Below are positions 13,513 to 19,855 of a DNA stretch of 20,132 nucleotides, piece after piece. Source of the stretch: DATGLW01 sp035293965. GTDB lineage: Bacteria > Actinomycetota > Acidimicrobiia > Acidimicrobiales > RAAP-2. The notes under the pieces were generated by a model. It saw only the letters and a program-made list of their open reading frames with translations. It did not search any database and was not told the origin of the DNA. Both the position numbers and the translations under genes were made by a program. Position 1 is the first letter of the stretch; every line of letters begins with the position of its first letter. The stretch spans positions 1 to 20,132 of the forward strand of contig DATGLW010000112.1 in the NCBI GenBank assembly GCA_035293965.1, in the 5' to 3' direction.

Positions 13513-14436
13513 CTAGGCCCGGACCTTGTCCTTCACGGCGCGCACCACAGGTGGGGCGTCCTTCCAGCTGGCGACGCCGTCCTCGGGCATGGCGATCGGG
13601 TACTTGTCCTCGTGGATCTCAGCCCAGTGCGCGTGGTTGATCTGGTGGAGGCTGAAGCAGGCCGTCAGCGCGTTGTAGAAGCCCATGTTGTCGACGGTCT
13701 GGTTCACCGACTCCTTGATGAGCAAGCTCGTCATCGTGGGCAGGGCCGCGATGCGCCGCGCGAACTCGAGGGTACGCTCGCCGAGCTCGTCCTTGGGGAA
13801 GATCTTGCTCACCATGCCCAGCTGGTGCGCCTCCTCGACGCCCAGCGAGTCGCCGGTCAGCATGAGCTCCTTGGTCTTGCGCGGCCCGAACTCCCAGGGG
13901 TGACCGAAGTACTCCACGCCGCACATCCCGAGCCGGGTGCCGACCACGTCGGCGAACTCCGCGTCGTCGGCGGCCACGATCAGGTCGCACGCCCACATGA
14001 GCATGAGCCCCGCCGCGAAGACGGTCCCCTGGACCTGCGCGATGGTGATCTTGCGCAGGTTCCGCCAGCGCAGCGTGTTCTGGAAGAAGTAATGCCATTC
14101 CTGGAGCATGCGGGACTCGGTGCCCTTGTAGGTGCCGCCGTTGGTCCGGAAGCTCTCGTGCTGGTCAGGGCCGGGCGTCCGCTCCGCCACCGCTTCCGAC
14201 GAGCCGAGGTCGTGGCCGGACGAGAAGATCGGGCCGGTCCCGCCCAGGATCACGACCCGGACGTTGTCGTCGGCCTCCGCGGCCAGGAACGCGTCGTTGA
14301 GCTCCACGAGCAGGCCCCGGTTCTGCGCGTTGCGGGTCCGCGGCCGGTCAAGCATGATGCGGACGATCCGCCCGTCGTCGTGGGACTCGACCTGCAGGTA
14401 CTTGTACTGCGGTCCCGACTTGCCGTTGGTCGTCAT
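13513..14436 (-). CDS. Enoyl-CoA hydratase-like (crotonase-fold) protein lacking both catalytic glutamates
   Basis: A 307-aa crotonase-fold protein. VRIMLDRPRTRNAQNRGLL (25-43) and the oxyanion-hole segment FSSGHDLG (71-78) are typical. The second segment reads QGTVFAAGLMLMWACDLIVAADDAEF (136-161): the position of the hydratase Glu144 (GGGCEL in the rat enzyme) is a Met, and the Glu164 region (QPE) reads DVVGTRLG. Both acids of the classic hydratase are therefore absent, so another crotonase reaction or a changed mechanism is likely. The C-terminal third (EYFGHPWEFGPRKTKELMLTGDS onward, with INHAHWAEIHEDKYP) is full length. The ATG 14436 start has a strong GGGAGGAAGG site. Confidence 0.87.
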   Translation of the reverse strand: MTTNGKSGPQYKYLQVESHDDGRIVRIMLDRPRTRNAQNRGLLVELNDAFLAAEADDNVRVVILGGTGPIFSSGHDLGSSEAVAERTPGPDQHESFRTNGGTYKGTESRMLQEWHYFFQNTLRWRNLRKITIAQVQGTVFAAGLMLMWACDLIVAADDAEFADVVGTRLGMCGVEYFGHPWEFGPRKTKELMLTGDSLGVEEAHQLGMVSKIFPKDELGERTLEFARRIAALPTMTSLLIKESVNQTVDNMGFYNALTACFSLHQINHAHWAEIHEDKYPIAMPEDGVASWKDAPPVVRAVKDKVRA

Positions 14437-14450
14437 CGCCTTCCTCCCTT

Positions 14451-14475
14451 GCTCGCGAGCACCCGGTCGACCGGG
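14451..14475. promoter_or_regulatory. Two adjacent palindromes upstream of the crotonase gene, candidate operator
   Basis: CCCGGTCGACCGGG (14462-14475) is a perfect 14-bp palindrome, and one base away GCTCGCGAGC (14451-14460) is a perfect 10-bp palindrome. They lie just upstream of the ribosome-binding site and downstream of a TAGTGT box (minus strand, 14515-14510) that could be the -10. They could be a regulator site acting as a roadblock or leader hairpins. Confidence 0.45.
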
Positions 14476-14644
14476 GAGGCCGAGGCCAGCCCTGGAAGCT
14501 CCCCTCGGCACACTACTGTGCGCGCGACGACCGGCGCCCTGCGCTCCACCGGGACCGTGCCCTCCTGGCGCCGATCGGCGCTCCACGGGAGCCGCGGGCG
14601 CCCGCCCCGCCAGGCCGCTGGCGGTGGCCTGGAACCGTCGACAA

Positions 14645-14668
14645 GAATTGGCGATAGCCTGGCAATTC
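14645..14668. promoter_or_regulatory. GAATTG-N12-CAATTC dyad, candidate operator of the small islet
   Basis: Perfect 6-bp inverted arms at 14645-14650 and 14663-14668, in an AT-richer patch 54 bases before the 67-aa gene. The centre carries a TAGCCT word. It is the only dyad of this composition in the window, in the gap divergent from the crotonase gene, so a repressor site is plausible. Confidence 0.4.
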
Positions 14669-14721
14669 GCTGGCGCGGGGGAATTACAACGGCGTGATTT
14701 CGGAGGACGAGGAGACACCCA

Positions 14722-14925
14722 ATGGCCCAGAGCATTCGGTCGACGTTCTTGTTTGCCGTGCCGACCTGGCAGGAGGGCATCGGCAGGCTGGTGGATTTCG
14801 GCAACGCCCTTACCCAATACAACGTGACGAACCCCCCGAGCGACGCTGACGTGCGCGCTACCGCCCAGGACTGGCTCGCAGTGGGGGACGAGCTGTGGAA
14901 TGCGCTGGCATCATTCCGGCCCTGA
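14722..14925 (+). CDS. Small orphan protein, 67 aa
   Basis: I do not recognise this family. The protein starts MAQSIRSTFLFAVPTWQEG, then has a mixed polar/hydrophobic stretch (GRLVDFGNALTQYNVTNPP) and an acidic amphipathic helix-like end (DADVRATAQDWLAVGDELWNALASF). There is no signal peptide or clear transmembrane segment. GAGGAG seven bases before ATG 14722 is a good ribosome-binding site. Base composition is visibly less GC-extreme than in the flanking genes. It lies six bases before the DUF2335-like gene, so the two are probably one operon and may work together. Confidence 0.65.
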   Translation: MAQSIRSTFLFAVPTWQEGIGRLVDFGNALTQYNVTNPPSDADVRATAQDWLAVGDELWNALASFRP

Positions 14926-14931
14926 TCGCTA

Positions 14932-15489
14932 GTGGATAAAGCTGAACCGGAAGGCCAGGCGGTGGAAGCCGCCCAGGAAGGACCCCCTCTCGCTGAAGTG
15001 ACACCGCCAGCGAACGGGATCCCAGGTCCGCTCCGCGATCTGCTGAACCAACCGGGGATCTCGCCGCAGCTCGTGTCGATTACGCAGGCAGCGTTTGCCG
15101 CTTCATCGTGGCACGGACCGCTTCCACCGGCCGAGCAGTTGAAGGGGTATGAGGATGTTCTGCCTGGAGCAGCCGATCGGATCTTCACAATGGCGGAGGA
15201 GCAGGCTCGTCACCGGCAGCACCTAGAAAAGGTCGCTGTTGAGGGTGGGAATAGCCGTTCGTGGTGGGGTCTGGCACTCGGCTTCGTGATCTCGTTGGTG
15301 GTTCTCGGCCTCTCGGCCGGCGCCATCTACACCGGTCACGACGCAGCGGGGGCAGCCGGTATGGGTGTCGATGTCGTTGCCCTGGCGAGTGTTTTCGTTT
15401 ATGGGCGTCGAGAGCAACGTCGAGAGCGGGTCGAGAAGGAGGCACAGACCCGTCTCCCGTTATCACAGGCGCTCCCGCCGTCAAACTGA
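14932..15489 (+). CDS. DUF2335-family predicted membrane protein
   Basis: A 185-aa protein. The segment SSWHGPLPPAEQLKGYEDVLPG through ADRIFTMAEEQARHRQHLEK (about 58-100), two hydrophobic spans (WWGLALGFVISLVVLGLSAGAIY, about 109-131, and AGMGVDVVALASVFVYG, about 141-157) and a basic Arg/Glu-rich tail match my recollection of DUF2335, whose function is unknown. The family consensus starts near residue 30 (GPLRDLLNQPGISPQ). GTG 14932 has no Shine-Dalgarno and would rely on coupling to the 67-aa gene. GTG 14962 preceded by GGAAGG is a reasonable alternative start. Codon use is less GC-biased than the surroundings, which suggests acquisition. DUF2335 genes are scattered in accessory DNA. Confidence 0.78.
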   Translation: MDKAEPEGQAVEAAQEGPPLAEVTPPANGIPGPLRDLLNQPGISPQLVSITQAAFAASSWHGPLPPAEQLKGYEDVLPGAADRIFTMAEEQARHRQHLEKVAVEGGNSRSWWGLALGFVISLVVLGLSAGAIYTGHDAAGAAGMGVDVVALASVFVYGRREQRRERVEKEAQTRLPLSQALPPSN

Positions 15490-15524
15490 CCCACTACCCA
15501 CCGCTGAGCTGGGACGATGCACGC

Positions 15525-15530
15525 TAAGGT
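15525..15530 (+). promoter_or_regulatory. Candidate -10 for the hypothetical / metallophosphoesterase pair
   Basis: TAAGGT about 50 bases before ATG 15580 would give a leader of roughly 43 nt that contains the GAGAGG ribosome-binding site. Confidence 0.35.
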
Positions 15531-15579
15531 GAGACGGCGTCGTCCCTTGACGAGGACCCCGGTCACGAGAGGTCGCGCC

Positions 15580-16002
15580 ATGCTCCATGTCAGCCGCTTC
15601 ACGCCGGACCCGCACCGCTTCGGCGAGTTCCTCGCCTGCCTCTGGCAGGGCCCCGTGCCGGCGGACCTCGTCCTCCACCGGTGGCTCTACCTCCAGGGCC
15701 AGCCCAGGTCCATGCTCATGCTCTGGGAGGGCGACAGGAGCGCCGAGGCCTACGTCGAGCGGGCCTTCGGCACCTTCGGCGCCCTCGACACCGAGTCCGT
15801 TACCGACGCCACGCCGGGCCTTGCCGCCTGCTTCGCCCGCGACCTCGACGCCTTCGGCCAGTACCTCAGGTCCGAGCGCGGCGCGGACGAGGCGGCGGTG
15901 CGCGTGCAGCTCGACGTCCGGCGCCGTGGCCTGGAGGCGCCGACCCCCGAGGCCGCCGCCGCCGCCGGCAGGGCGTGGCAGGCGGAGCAAGACCGCCCCT
16001 GA
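15580..16002 (+). CDS. Hypothetical protein, 140 aa, overlapping the phosphoesterase gene
   Basis: No family is recognised with confidence. The first half (MLHVSRFTPDPHRFGEFLACLWQ, RWLYLQGQPRSMLMLWEGDRSAEAYVERAFGTFGAL) has alternating strands and helices and an aromatic core that resemble a ferredoxin-like alpha+beta (ABM-type) fold, though that is inference. The C-terminal half (DLDAFGQYLRSERG...) is helical, ending in an Ala-rich region. No signal peptide or membrane span is seen. ATG 15580 is preceded by GAGAGG. Its TGA overlaps the ATG of the metallophosphoesterase gene (TGATG), indicating tight coupling and a probable shared role. Confidence 0.7.
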   Translation: MLHVSRFTPDPHRFGEFLACLWQGPVPADLVLHRWLYLQGQPRSMLMLWEGDRSAEAYVERAFGTFGALDTESVTDATPGLAACFARDLDAFGQYLRSERGADEAAVRVQLDVRRRGLEAPTPEAAAAAGRAWQAEQDRP

Positions 16003-16730
16003 TGCGCCCGAAGGTCCCGCGCCAGCACCTCCGGCTCCTCCACACCTCCGACGTGCACCTGACGGGGCATGAGGGGACGGCGCGGGCCTTCTCCGCGGTC
16101 GTGGACCTCGCGCTGGAACGGGGGGTCGACGCCGTGCTCATCGCCGGCGACCTCTTCGACCACGCCCGCGTGCCGGCGGAGGCCGTCGAGACGACCCTGT
16201 CGGAGCTCCGCCGGCTGCGCCAGCCGGTCGTCGTGATTCCGGGCAACCACGACTGCGTGGACGCGGGCTCCATCTACGAGCGGGTGGACCTGGGCGCCGC
16301 GGGCAGCCACGTGGTGTTCGTGGGCGAGCCCGAGGGCCGCCAGGTGCTCTTCGAGGAGCTGGGCCTTGCGGTATGGGCCCGGGGCATCGAGGACCACGAC
16401 CCGTCCCACCGACCACTGGCCGGTTACGAGGCGGCGCCCGAAGGATGGTGGCAGGTCGTGCTCACCCACGGCCACTACGTCCCCCGGGGTGAGGCCAGCT
16501 ACCGGTCGTCGCAGGTCCACCAGGACGAGATCGGCGCGCTCCTGTGCGACTACGTCGCCCTCGGGCACTGGCACCACTTCGTGGACGTGTCGACCGACGG
16601 GGTCCTTGCGTGCTACTCGGGGTCCCCCACTGACGCGGTGGGGGGTCCGCCGACGGTCAACCTCGTCACCTTGGACCCGGCCGCCGGGCCCTCGGTGGAG
16701 CGGGTCGGCGTGCCCGGCGCGCTGCCCTGA
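16002..16730 (+). CDS. Calcineurin-like metallophosphoesterase
   Basis: A 242-aa two-metal phosphoesterase with all five motif blocks: SDVHLTG at 16-22 (Asp17, His19), AGDLFDH at 48-54 (Asp50), PGNHD at 80-84 (Asn82, His83), LTHGHY at 154-159 and GHWHH at 188-192. It resembles the Mre11/SbcD-type and YfcE-like branches in layout (SDxH, GDLFD, GNHD) but lacks SbcD's C-terminal capping region and there is no sbcC next to it, so I do not call it SbcD. It is probably cytoplasmic, since no signal peptide is present. Substrates may be nucleic acids or small phosphodiesters. It is translationally coupled to the 140-aa hypothetical gene and convergent with the malic enzyme gene, 19 bases away. Confidence 0.88.
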   Translation: MRPKVPRQHLRLLHTSDVHLTGHEGTARAFSAVVDLALERGVDAVLIAGDLFDHARVPAEAVETTLSELRRLRQPVVVIPGNHDCVDAGSIYERVDLGAAGSHVVFVGEPEGRQVLFEELGLAVWARGIEDHDPSHRPLAGYEAAPEGWWQVVLTHGHYVPRGEASYRSSQVHQDEIGALLCDYVALGHWHHFVDVSTDGVLACYSGSPTDAVGGPPTVNLVTLDPAAGPSVERVGVPGALP

Positions 16731-16749
16731 GAACGGGAGGGCGGCGCCG

Positions 16750-18144
16750 TCAGGACCGGACGACCCCCTCGGCGCGAGCGGCGGCTGCCACCGCGGTCGC
16801 CACCTGACCGGCGACACCCGGGGCAAAGACGCTCGGGACGACCTCGTCCGCCCGCATCGGCGGCGCCGCGGCGGCGATGGCGTCGGCCGCGGCGAGCTTC
16901 ATGCCCTCGGTGATCCGCGTGGCGCCGGCGTCGAGCGCCCCCCGGAAGATGCCGGGGAAGCACAGCACGTTGTTGATCTGGTTCGGGTAGTCGCTCCGCC
17001 CGGTAGCCATGACGGCCGCGATCCCCTCGACCTCCTCGGGGAGGACCTCGGGCACGGGATTGGCCATGGCGAAGACGATGCAGCCCTCGGCCATGGTGGC
17101 GATGTCCTCGCGGGTGAGCAGGCCGGGCGCGCTCACGCCGATGAAGACGTCGGCCCCCTCGAGCACGTCGCGCAGGGTGCCCGTGCGCCCCTGCGGGTTG
17201 GCGTGGTCGGCGAGCCACTGCTTGGAGGGGTCGAGACCCTCCCTGCCGCGGTGGATGACGCCCTTGCGGTCGGCGGCCACGATGTCGCCGACGCCCGCGC
17301 CGGTCAGGATCTTGGCGATCGCGACCCCTGCCGCGCCGGCGCCCGAGAGCACGACCCGCAGCGTGCCCAGGTCCTTGCCGACGACCTTGGCCGCGTTGCG
17401 GAGCGCCGCCAGGACGACGACTGCCGTGCCGTGCTGATCGTCGTGGAAGACGGGGATCTCGAGCGCGTCGACGAGCCGCTCTTCGACCTCGAAGCAGCGC
17501 GGTGCGGCGATGTCCTCGAGGTTGACGCCGCCGAAGGCGGGCTCGAGCTGCGCGACGGCGCGGACGAGCTCGGCCGCGTCGGAGACCCGCAGGCACAACG
17601 GCACGGCGTCGATGCCGGCGAAGGTCTTGAACAGCACCGCCTTGCCCTCCATGACGGGCAGCGCGGCATCGGGCCCGATGTCGCCCAACCCGAGGACGGC
17701 AGTGCCGTCGGTCACCACCGCCACCGAGTTGGCCTTCATCGTGTAGCGGTGGACGAGCGCGGGATCCTCGGCGATGGCCGTGCAGACCCGTGCCACGCCG
17801 GGCGTGTAGGCGATGGCCAGCTCGTCGCGGTCCGTCAGGGTGCGCTTGGGGTCGATCCGCAGTTTCCCCCCCAGGTGGTGGGCGAAGGTGCGGTCCTCGA
17901 CCTCCAGCACGGCCGTGCCTTCCACACTCCGGCACGCCGCCTCGACCTGTGCCGCATGCGCCTCGGACGCGCAGAACACGACCAGGTCGCGCGTGACGGT
18001 GGCGCCGTCGGTCGCCACCACGTCGACCGCCATCAGCGTGCCGCCGGCGACGCCGACAGCGGTGGCGACATCACCGAGGGCTTCGGGCCGGTTCTCGAAG
18101 CGGGCCCGGATGCGCAACGAATAGGCAGCGAGTGCAGTCGGCAT
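16750..18144 (-). CDS. NAD(P)-dependent malic enzyme with N-terminal ACT domain
   Basis: A 464-aa enzyme that oxidatively decarboxylates malate to pyruvate. Residues 5-75 form an ACT-type regulatory domain (YSLRIRARFENRPEALGDVATAVGVAGG), likely sensing an amino acid or other effector. The catalytic part has Tyr113 (AIAYTPGVA), Lys168 (PVMEGKAVLFK), the metal ligands Glu210/Asp211 (GGVNLEDI) and Asp235 (FHDDQHGT), and a dinucleotide-binding GAGAAG at 268-273. Length fits the small bacterial malic enzymes plus the ACT domain, with no C-terminal phosphotransacetylase domain as in MaeB. The ATG 18144 start is leaderless. Cofactor preference is not decidable by eye. Confidence 0.92.
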   Translation of the reverse strand: MPTALAAYSLRIRARFENRPEALGDVATAVGVAGGTLMAVDVVATDGATVTRDLVVFCASEAHAAQVEAACRSVEGTAVLEVEDRTFAHHLGGKLRIDPKRTLTDRDELAIAYTPGVARVCTAIAEDPALVHRYTMKANSVAVVTDGTAVLGLGDIGPDAALPVMEGKAVLFKTFAGIDAVPLCLRVSDAAELVRAVAQLEPAFGGVNLEDIAAPRCFEVEERLVDALEIPVFHDDQHGTAVVVLAALRNAAKVVGKDLGTLRVVLSGAGAAGVAIAKILTGAGVGDIVAADRKGVIHRGREGLDPSKQWLADHANPQGRTGTLRDVLEGADVFIGVSAPGLLTREDIATMAEGCIVFAMANPVPEVLPEEVEGIAAVMATGRSDYPNQINNVLCFPGIFRGALDAGATRITEGMKLAAADAIAAAAPPMRADEVVPSVFAPGVAGQVATAVAAAARAEGVVRS

Positions 18145-18150
18145 GGCCCG

Positions 18151-18156
18151 AGGCTA
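18151..18156 (-). promoter_or_regulatory. Leaderless -10 box of the malic enzyme gene
   Basis: TAGCCT on the minus strand ends six bases before ATG 18144, and no Shine-Dalgarno lies between them. This supports the chosen start. Confidence 0.5.
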
Positions 18157-18491
18157 CCCGGCGCTCGACACCCTCGACGCAGCTCCCGAACGGGCTAGTG
18201 TTCGCGGCGGCCTGCCGCCGTTCAGGGCCGAATGGTCCCCGTGGCCCGGCCGGGCTCCTCGAAGGCCGGGGCCCACAGACGGGCACCGGCCTCGTGGAGG
18301 CCTGTGGCCGGCTCGGGCAGCGGCGGGCCAGGTGGCCGGGCGGGCAGTACCCGGCAGGTATCGCCGGGCGGGCAGGCGCGACCGGCAGGCATCGCCGGGT
18401 GGGCAGTACCGGCGGGCAGGACCCGGCAGCAGCTGCCGCCCTGGCCCAGGGGTAGGGCGAGGATCGGGCACCAGGCACAGGAGAGGAGCCC
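18157..18491. other. 347-bp gene-free gap between malic enzyme and coxS
   Basis: No credible gene is present in either direction. On the plus strand a TAGTGT word (18196-18201) is followed by a 7-bp stem, CGGCGGC (18205-18211) and GCCGCCG (18214-18220), which could begin a long coxS leader of about 280 nt. The middle carries the repeat array at 18336-18430. The last part ends in the coxS ribosome-binding site. No known riboswitch is recognised. Confidence 0.5.
18336..18430. repeat. Three imperfect 28-36-bp repeats upstream of coxS
   Basis: Units begin at 18336, 18364 and 18395, each opening CCGGG(C/T)GGGCAG and containing a CCGGCAG core. The first two end in GGTATCG and GGCATCG. The units diverge more than those in the other arrays in this window. 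They lie 60-155 bases before coxS. Confidence 0.7.
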
Positions 18492-18959
18492 ATGCGGATC
18501 TCGGTGGTCGTCAACGGGGTCGAGCAGGATCACGACGTCGAGCCACGGCTCCTGCTCGTGCAGTACCTGCGCGACACCCTGGGTCTCACGGGAACGGCCA
18601 TCGGGTGCGACACGACCTCGTGCGGCGCGTGCACCGTCCTGCTCGACGGCGAGTCGGTCAAGTCCTGCACCGTGCTGGCCGTCCAGGCCGACGGCCGCTC
18701 GGTCACCACGATCGAGGGCCTCGCCGGCGAGGACGGCCTGCATCCGGTGCAGCAGGCCTTCCACGAGCACCACGCCCTCCAGTGCGGCTACTGCACCCCG
18801 GGCATGGTGATGGCCAGCGTGTCGCTCTTGCGCGAGAACCCTCACCCGACCGAGGACGAGGTCCGCAAGGGGCTCGAGGGCAACCTCTGCCGCTGTACCG
18901 GCTACCACAACATCGTCAAGGCCGTGCTCGCTGCCAGCCACGCGGGGGTGCAGGCGTGA
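18492..18959 (+). CDS. coxS: Small [2Fe-2S] subunit of a CO-dehydrogenase/xanthine-oxidase-type molybdenum hydroxylase
   Basis: A 155-aa iron-sulfur subunit that passes electrons from the molybdenum site to FAD. The plant-type ferredoxin cluster ligands are Cys39, Cys44, Cys47 and Cys59 (GCDTTSCGACTVLLDGESVKSC), and the second cluster uses Cys98, Cys101, Cys133 and Cys135 (QCGYCTPG and NLCRCTGY). All eight are present and the length fits. ATG 18492 follows GGAGAGGAG. It overlaps the FAD subunit gene by four bases. The symbol follows common annotation of the family; whether the substrate is CO cannot be told, because the catalytic large subunit is not in the window. Confidence 0.9.
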   Translation: MRISVVVNGVEQDHDVEPRLLLVQYLRDTLGLTGTAIGCDTTSCGACTVLLDGESVKSCTVLAVQADGRSVTTIEGLAGEDGLHPVQQAFHEHHALQCGYCTPGMVMASVSLLRENPHPTEDEVRKGLEGNLCRCTGYHNIVKAVLAASHAGVQA

Positions 18960-19783
18960 TCCCGGCCCCGTTCGACTACGTGCGGGCCGAGTCGCTCGAG
19001 CACGCGTGGCGCACGCTGGCCGACCGCGGCGAGGACGCCAAGCTCCTGGCAGGCGGCCAGTCGCTCCTCCCGCTCATGAAGCTGCGATTGGCCCGGCCGG
19101 CGGTGCTCGTGGACGTCGGGCGGGTCGAAGGCCTTTCCTACGTGCGCAAGGACGGCGACGAGATCGCCATCGGCGCGCTCACTCGCCACCGCGACCTCGA
19201 GGTCGACCCGCTGGTGGCCGCCGAGGCGCCGATCGTGGGCCGGGCCGCCTCGCTCGTCGGCGATCCCCAGGTCCGCCACCGTGGCACGATCGGGGGCTCC
19301 CTGTCCCATGGCGACCCGGCCTCGGACCTGCCGGCCGCCGTGCTCGCCCTCGACGGGACGCTCGTCGTCACCGGCCCCGGCGGCACGCGCCAGGTGGCGG
19401 CAACGGACTTCTTCACCGGCTTCCTCCAGACCGCGCTCGGCCCCGGCGAGGTGCTGACCGAGGTCCGCGTGCCCGCGGCCCCAGGTGGCGGCTGGTCCTA
19501 CCAGAAGTTCAACCGCCGGGCCCAGGACTGGGCCATCGTGGGCTGCGCGGCGACGGTGTCCGGCGGGCGCGCCCGCATCGCCCTCGTCAACATGGGCCCG
19601 ACGACCTTGCGGGCCCGCGCCGTCGAAGAGGCGCTCGCCTCGGGGAGCCCGGTCGCCGAGGCCGCCCTGCTCGCCGCCGAGGGGACCGAACCGCCTTCCG
19701 ACGTCGCTGCGAGCGCTGCGTACCGTGCCCACCTCGCGCGCGTGCTCGTCCGGCGCGCCCTCGAAGAAGCAGGAGCGCGCTGA
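18956..19783 (+). CDS. coxM: Medium FAD-binding subunit of a CO-dehydrogenase-type molybdenum hydroxylase
   Basis: A 275-aa flavoprotein subunit. It starts PAPFDYVRAESLEHAWRTL, with the FAD-binding AGGQSLLPLMKLR at 32-44 and TIGGSLSHGDPASDLPA at 111-127, then the C-terminal domain (GGWSYQKFNRRAQDWAIVGCAA onward). It accepts electrons from the small subunit and hands them to the external acceptor. The GTG 18956 start shares bases with the coxS stop (GTGA). The in-frame extension back to 18143 is repeat-derived and not real. The next gene downstream is a thiolase-like gene with its own promoter, so the expected large subunit gene is missing here. Confidence 0.9.
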   Translation: MIPAPFDYVRAESLEHAWRTLADRGEDAKLLAGGQSLLPLMKLRLARPAVLVDVGRVEGLSYVRKDGDEIAIGALTRHRDLEVDPLVAAEAPIVGRAASLVGDPQVRHRGTIGGSLSHGDPASDLPAAVLALDGTLVVTGPGGTRQVAATDFFTGFLQTALGPGEVLTEVRVPAAPGGGWSYQKFNRRAQDWAIVGCAATVSGGRARIALVNMGPTTLRARAVEEALASGSPVAEAALLAAEGTEPPSDVAASAAYRAHLARVLVRRALEEAGAR

Positions 19784-19843
19784 CGCGTCGGACGCTCGCG
19801 TCCGACTCTCGCGTCCAACCAGGCCACGGGCTCGCCGGCGGGC

Positions 19844-19849
19844 TATGGT
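19844..19849 (+). promoter_or_regulatory. Leaderless -10 box of the thiolase-like gene
   Basis: TATGGT ends six bases before GTG 19856 with no Shine-Dalgarno between. The same hexamer precedes the VOC gene on the other strand. Confidence 0.55.
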
Positions 19850-19855
19850 CACCCC

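Noticed and set aside
12700..14697. Plus-strand open frame of about 665 codons opposite the aldo/keto reductase and crotonase genes
   Set aside because: Spans two confidently identified minus-strand genes and their gap; composition is typical of antisense frames (His/Val/Arg/Gly rich).
16002..16730. SbcD nuclease
   Set aside because: The phosphoesterase motifs match but the protein is only 242 aa, lacks the capping domain, and no sbcC lies nearby.
18143..18955. In-frame upstream extension of coxM back to ATG 18143
   Set aside because: It runs through the intergenic repeat and over coxS in another frame; the GTGA overlap at 18956 gives the expected subunit start.
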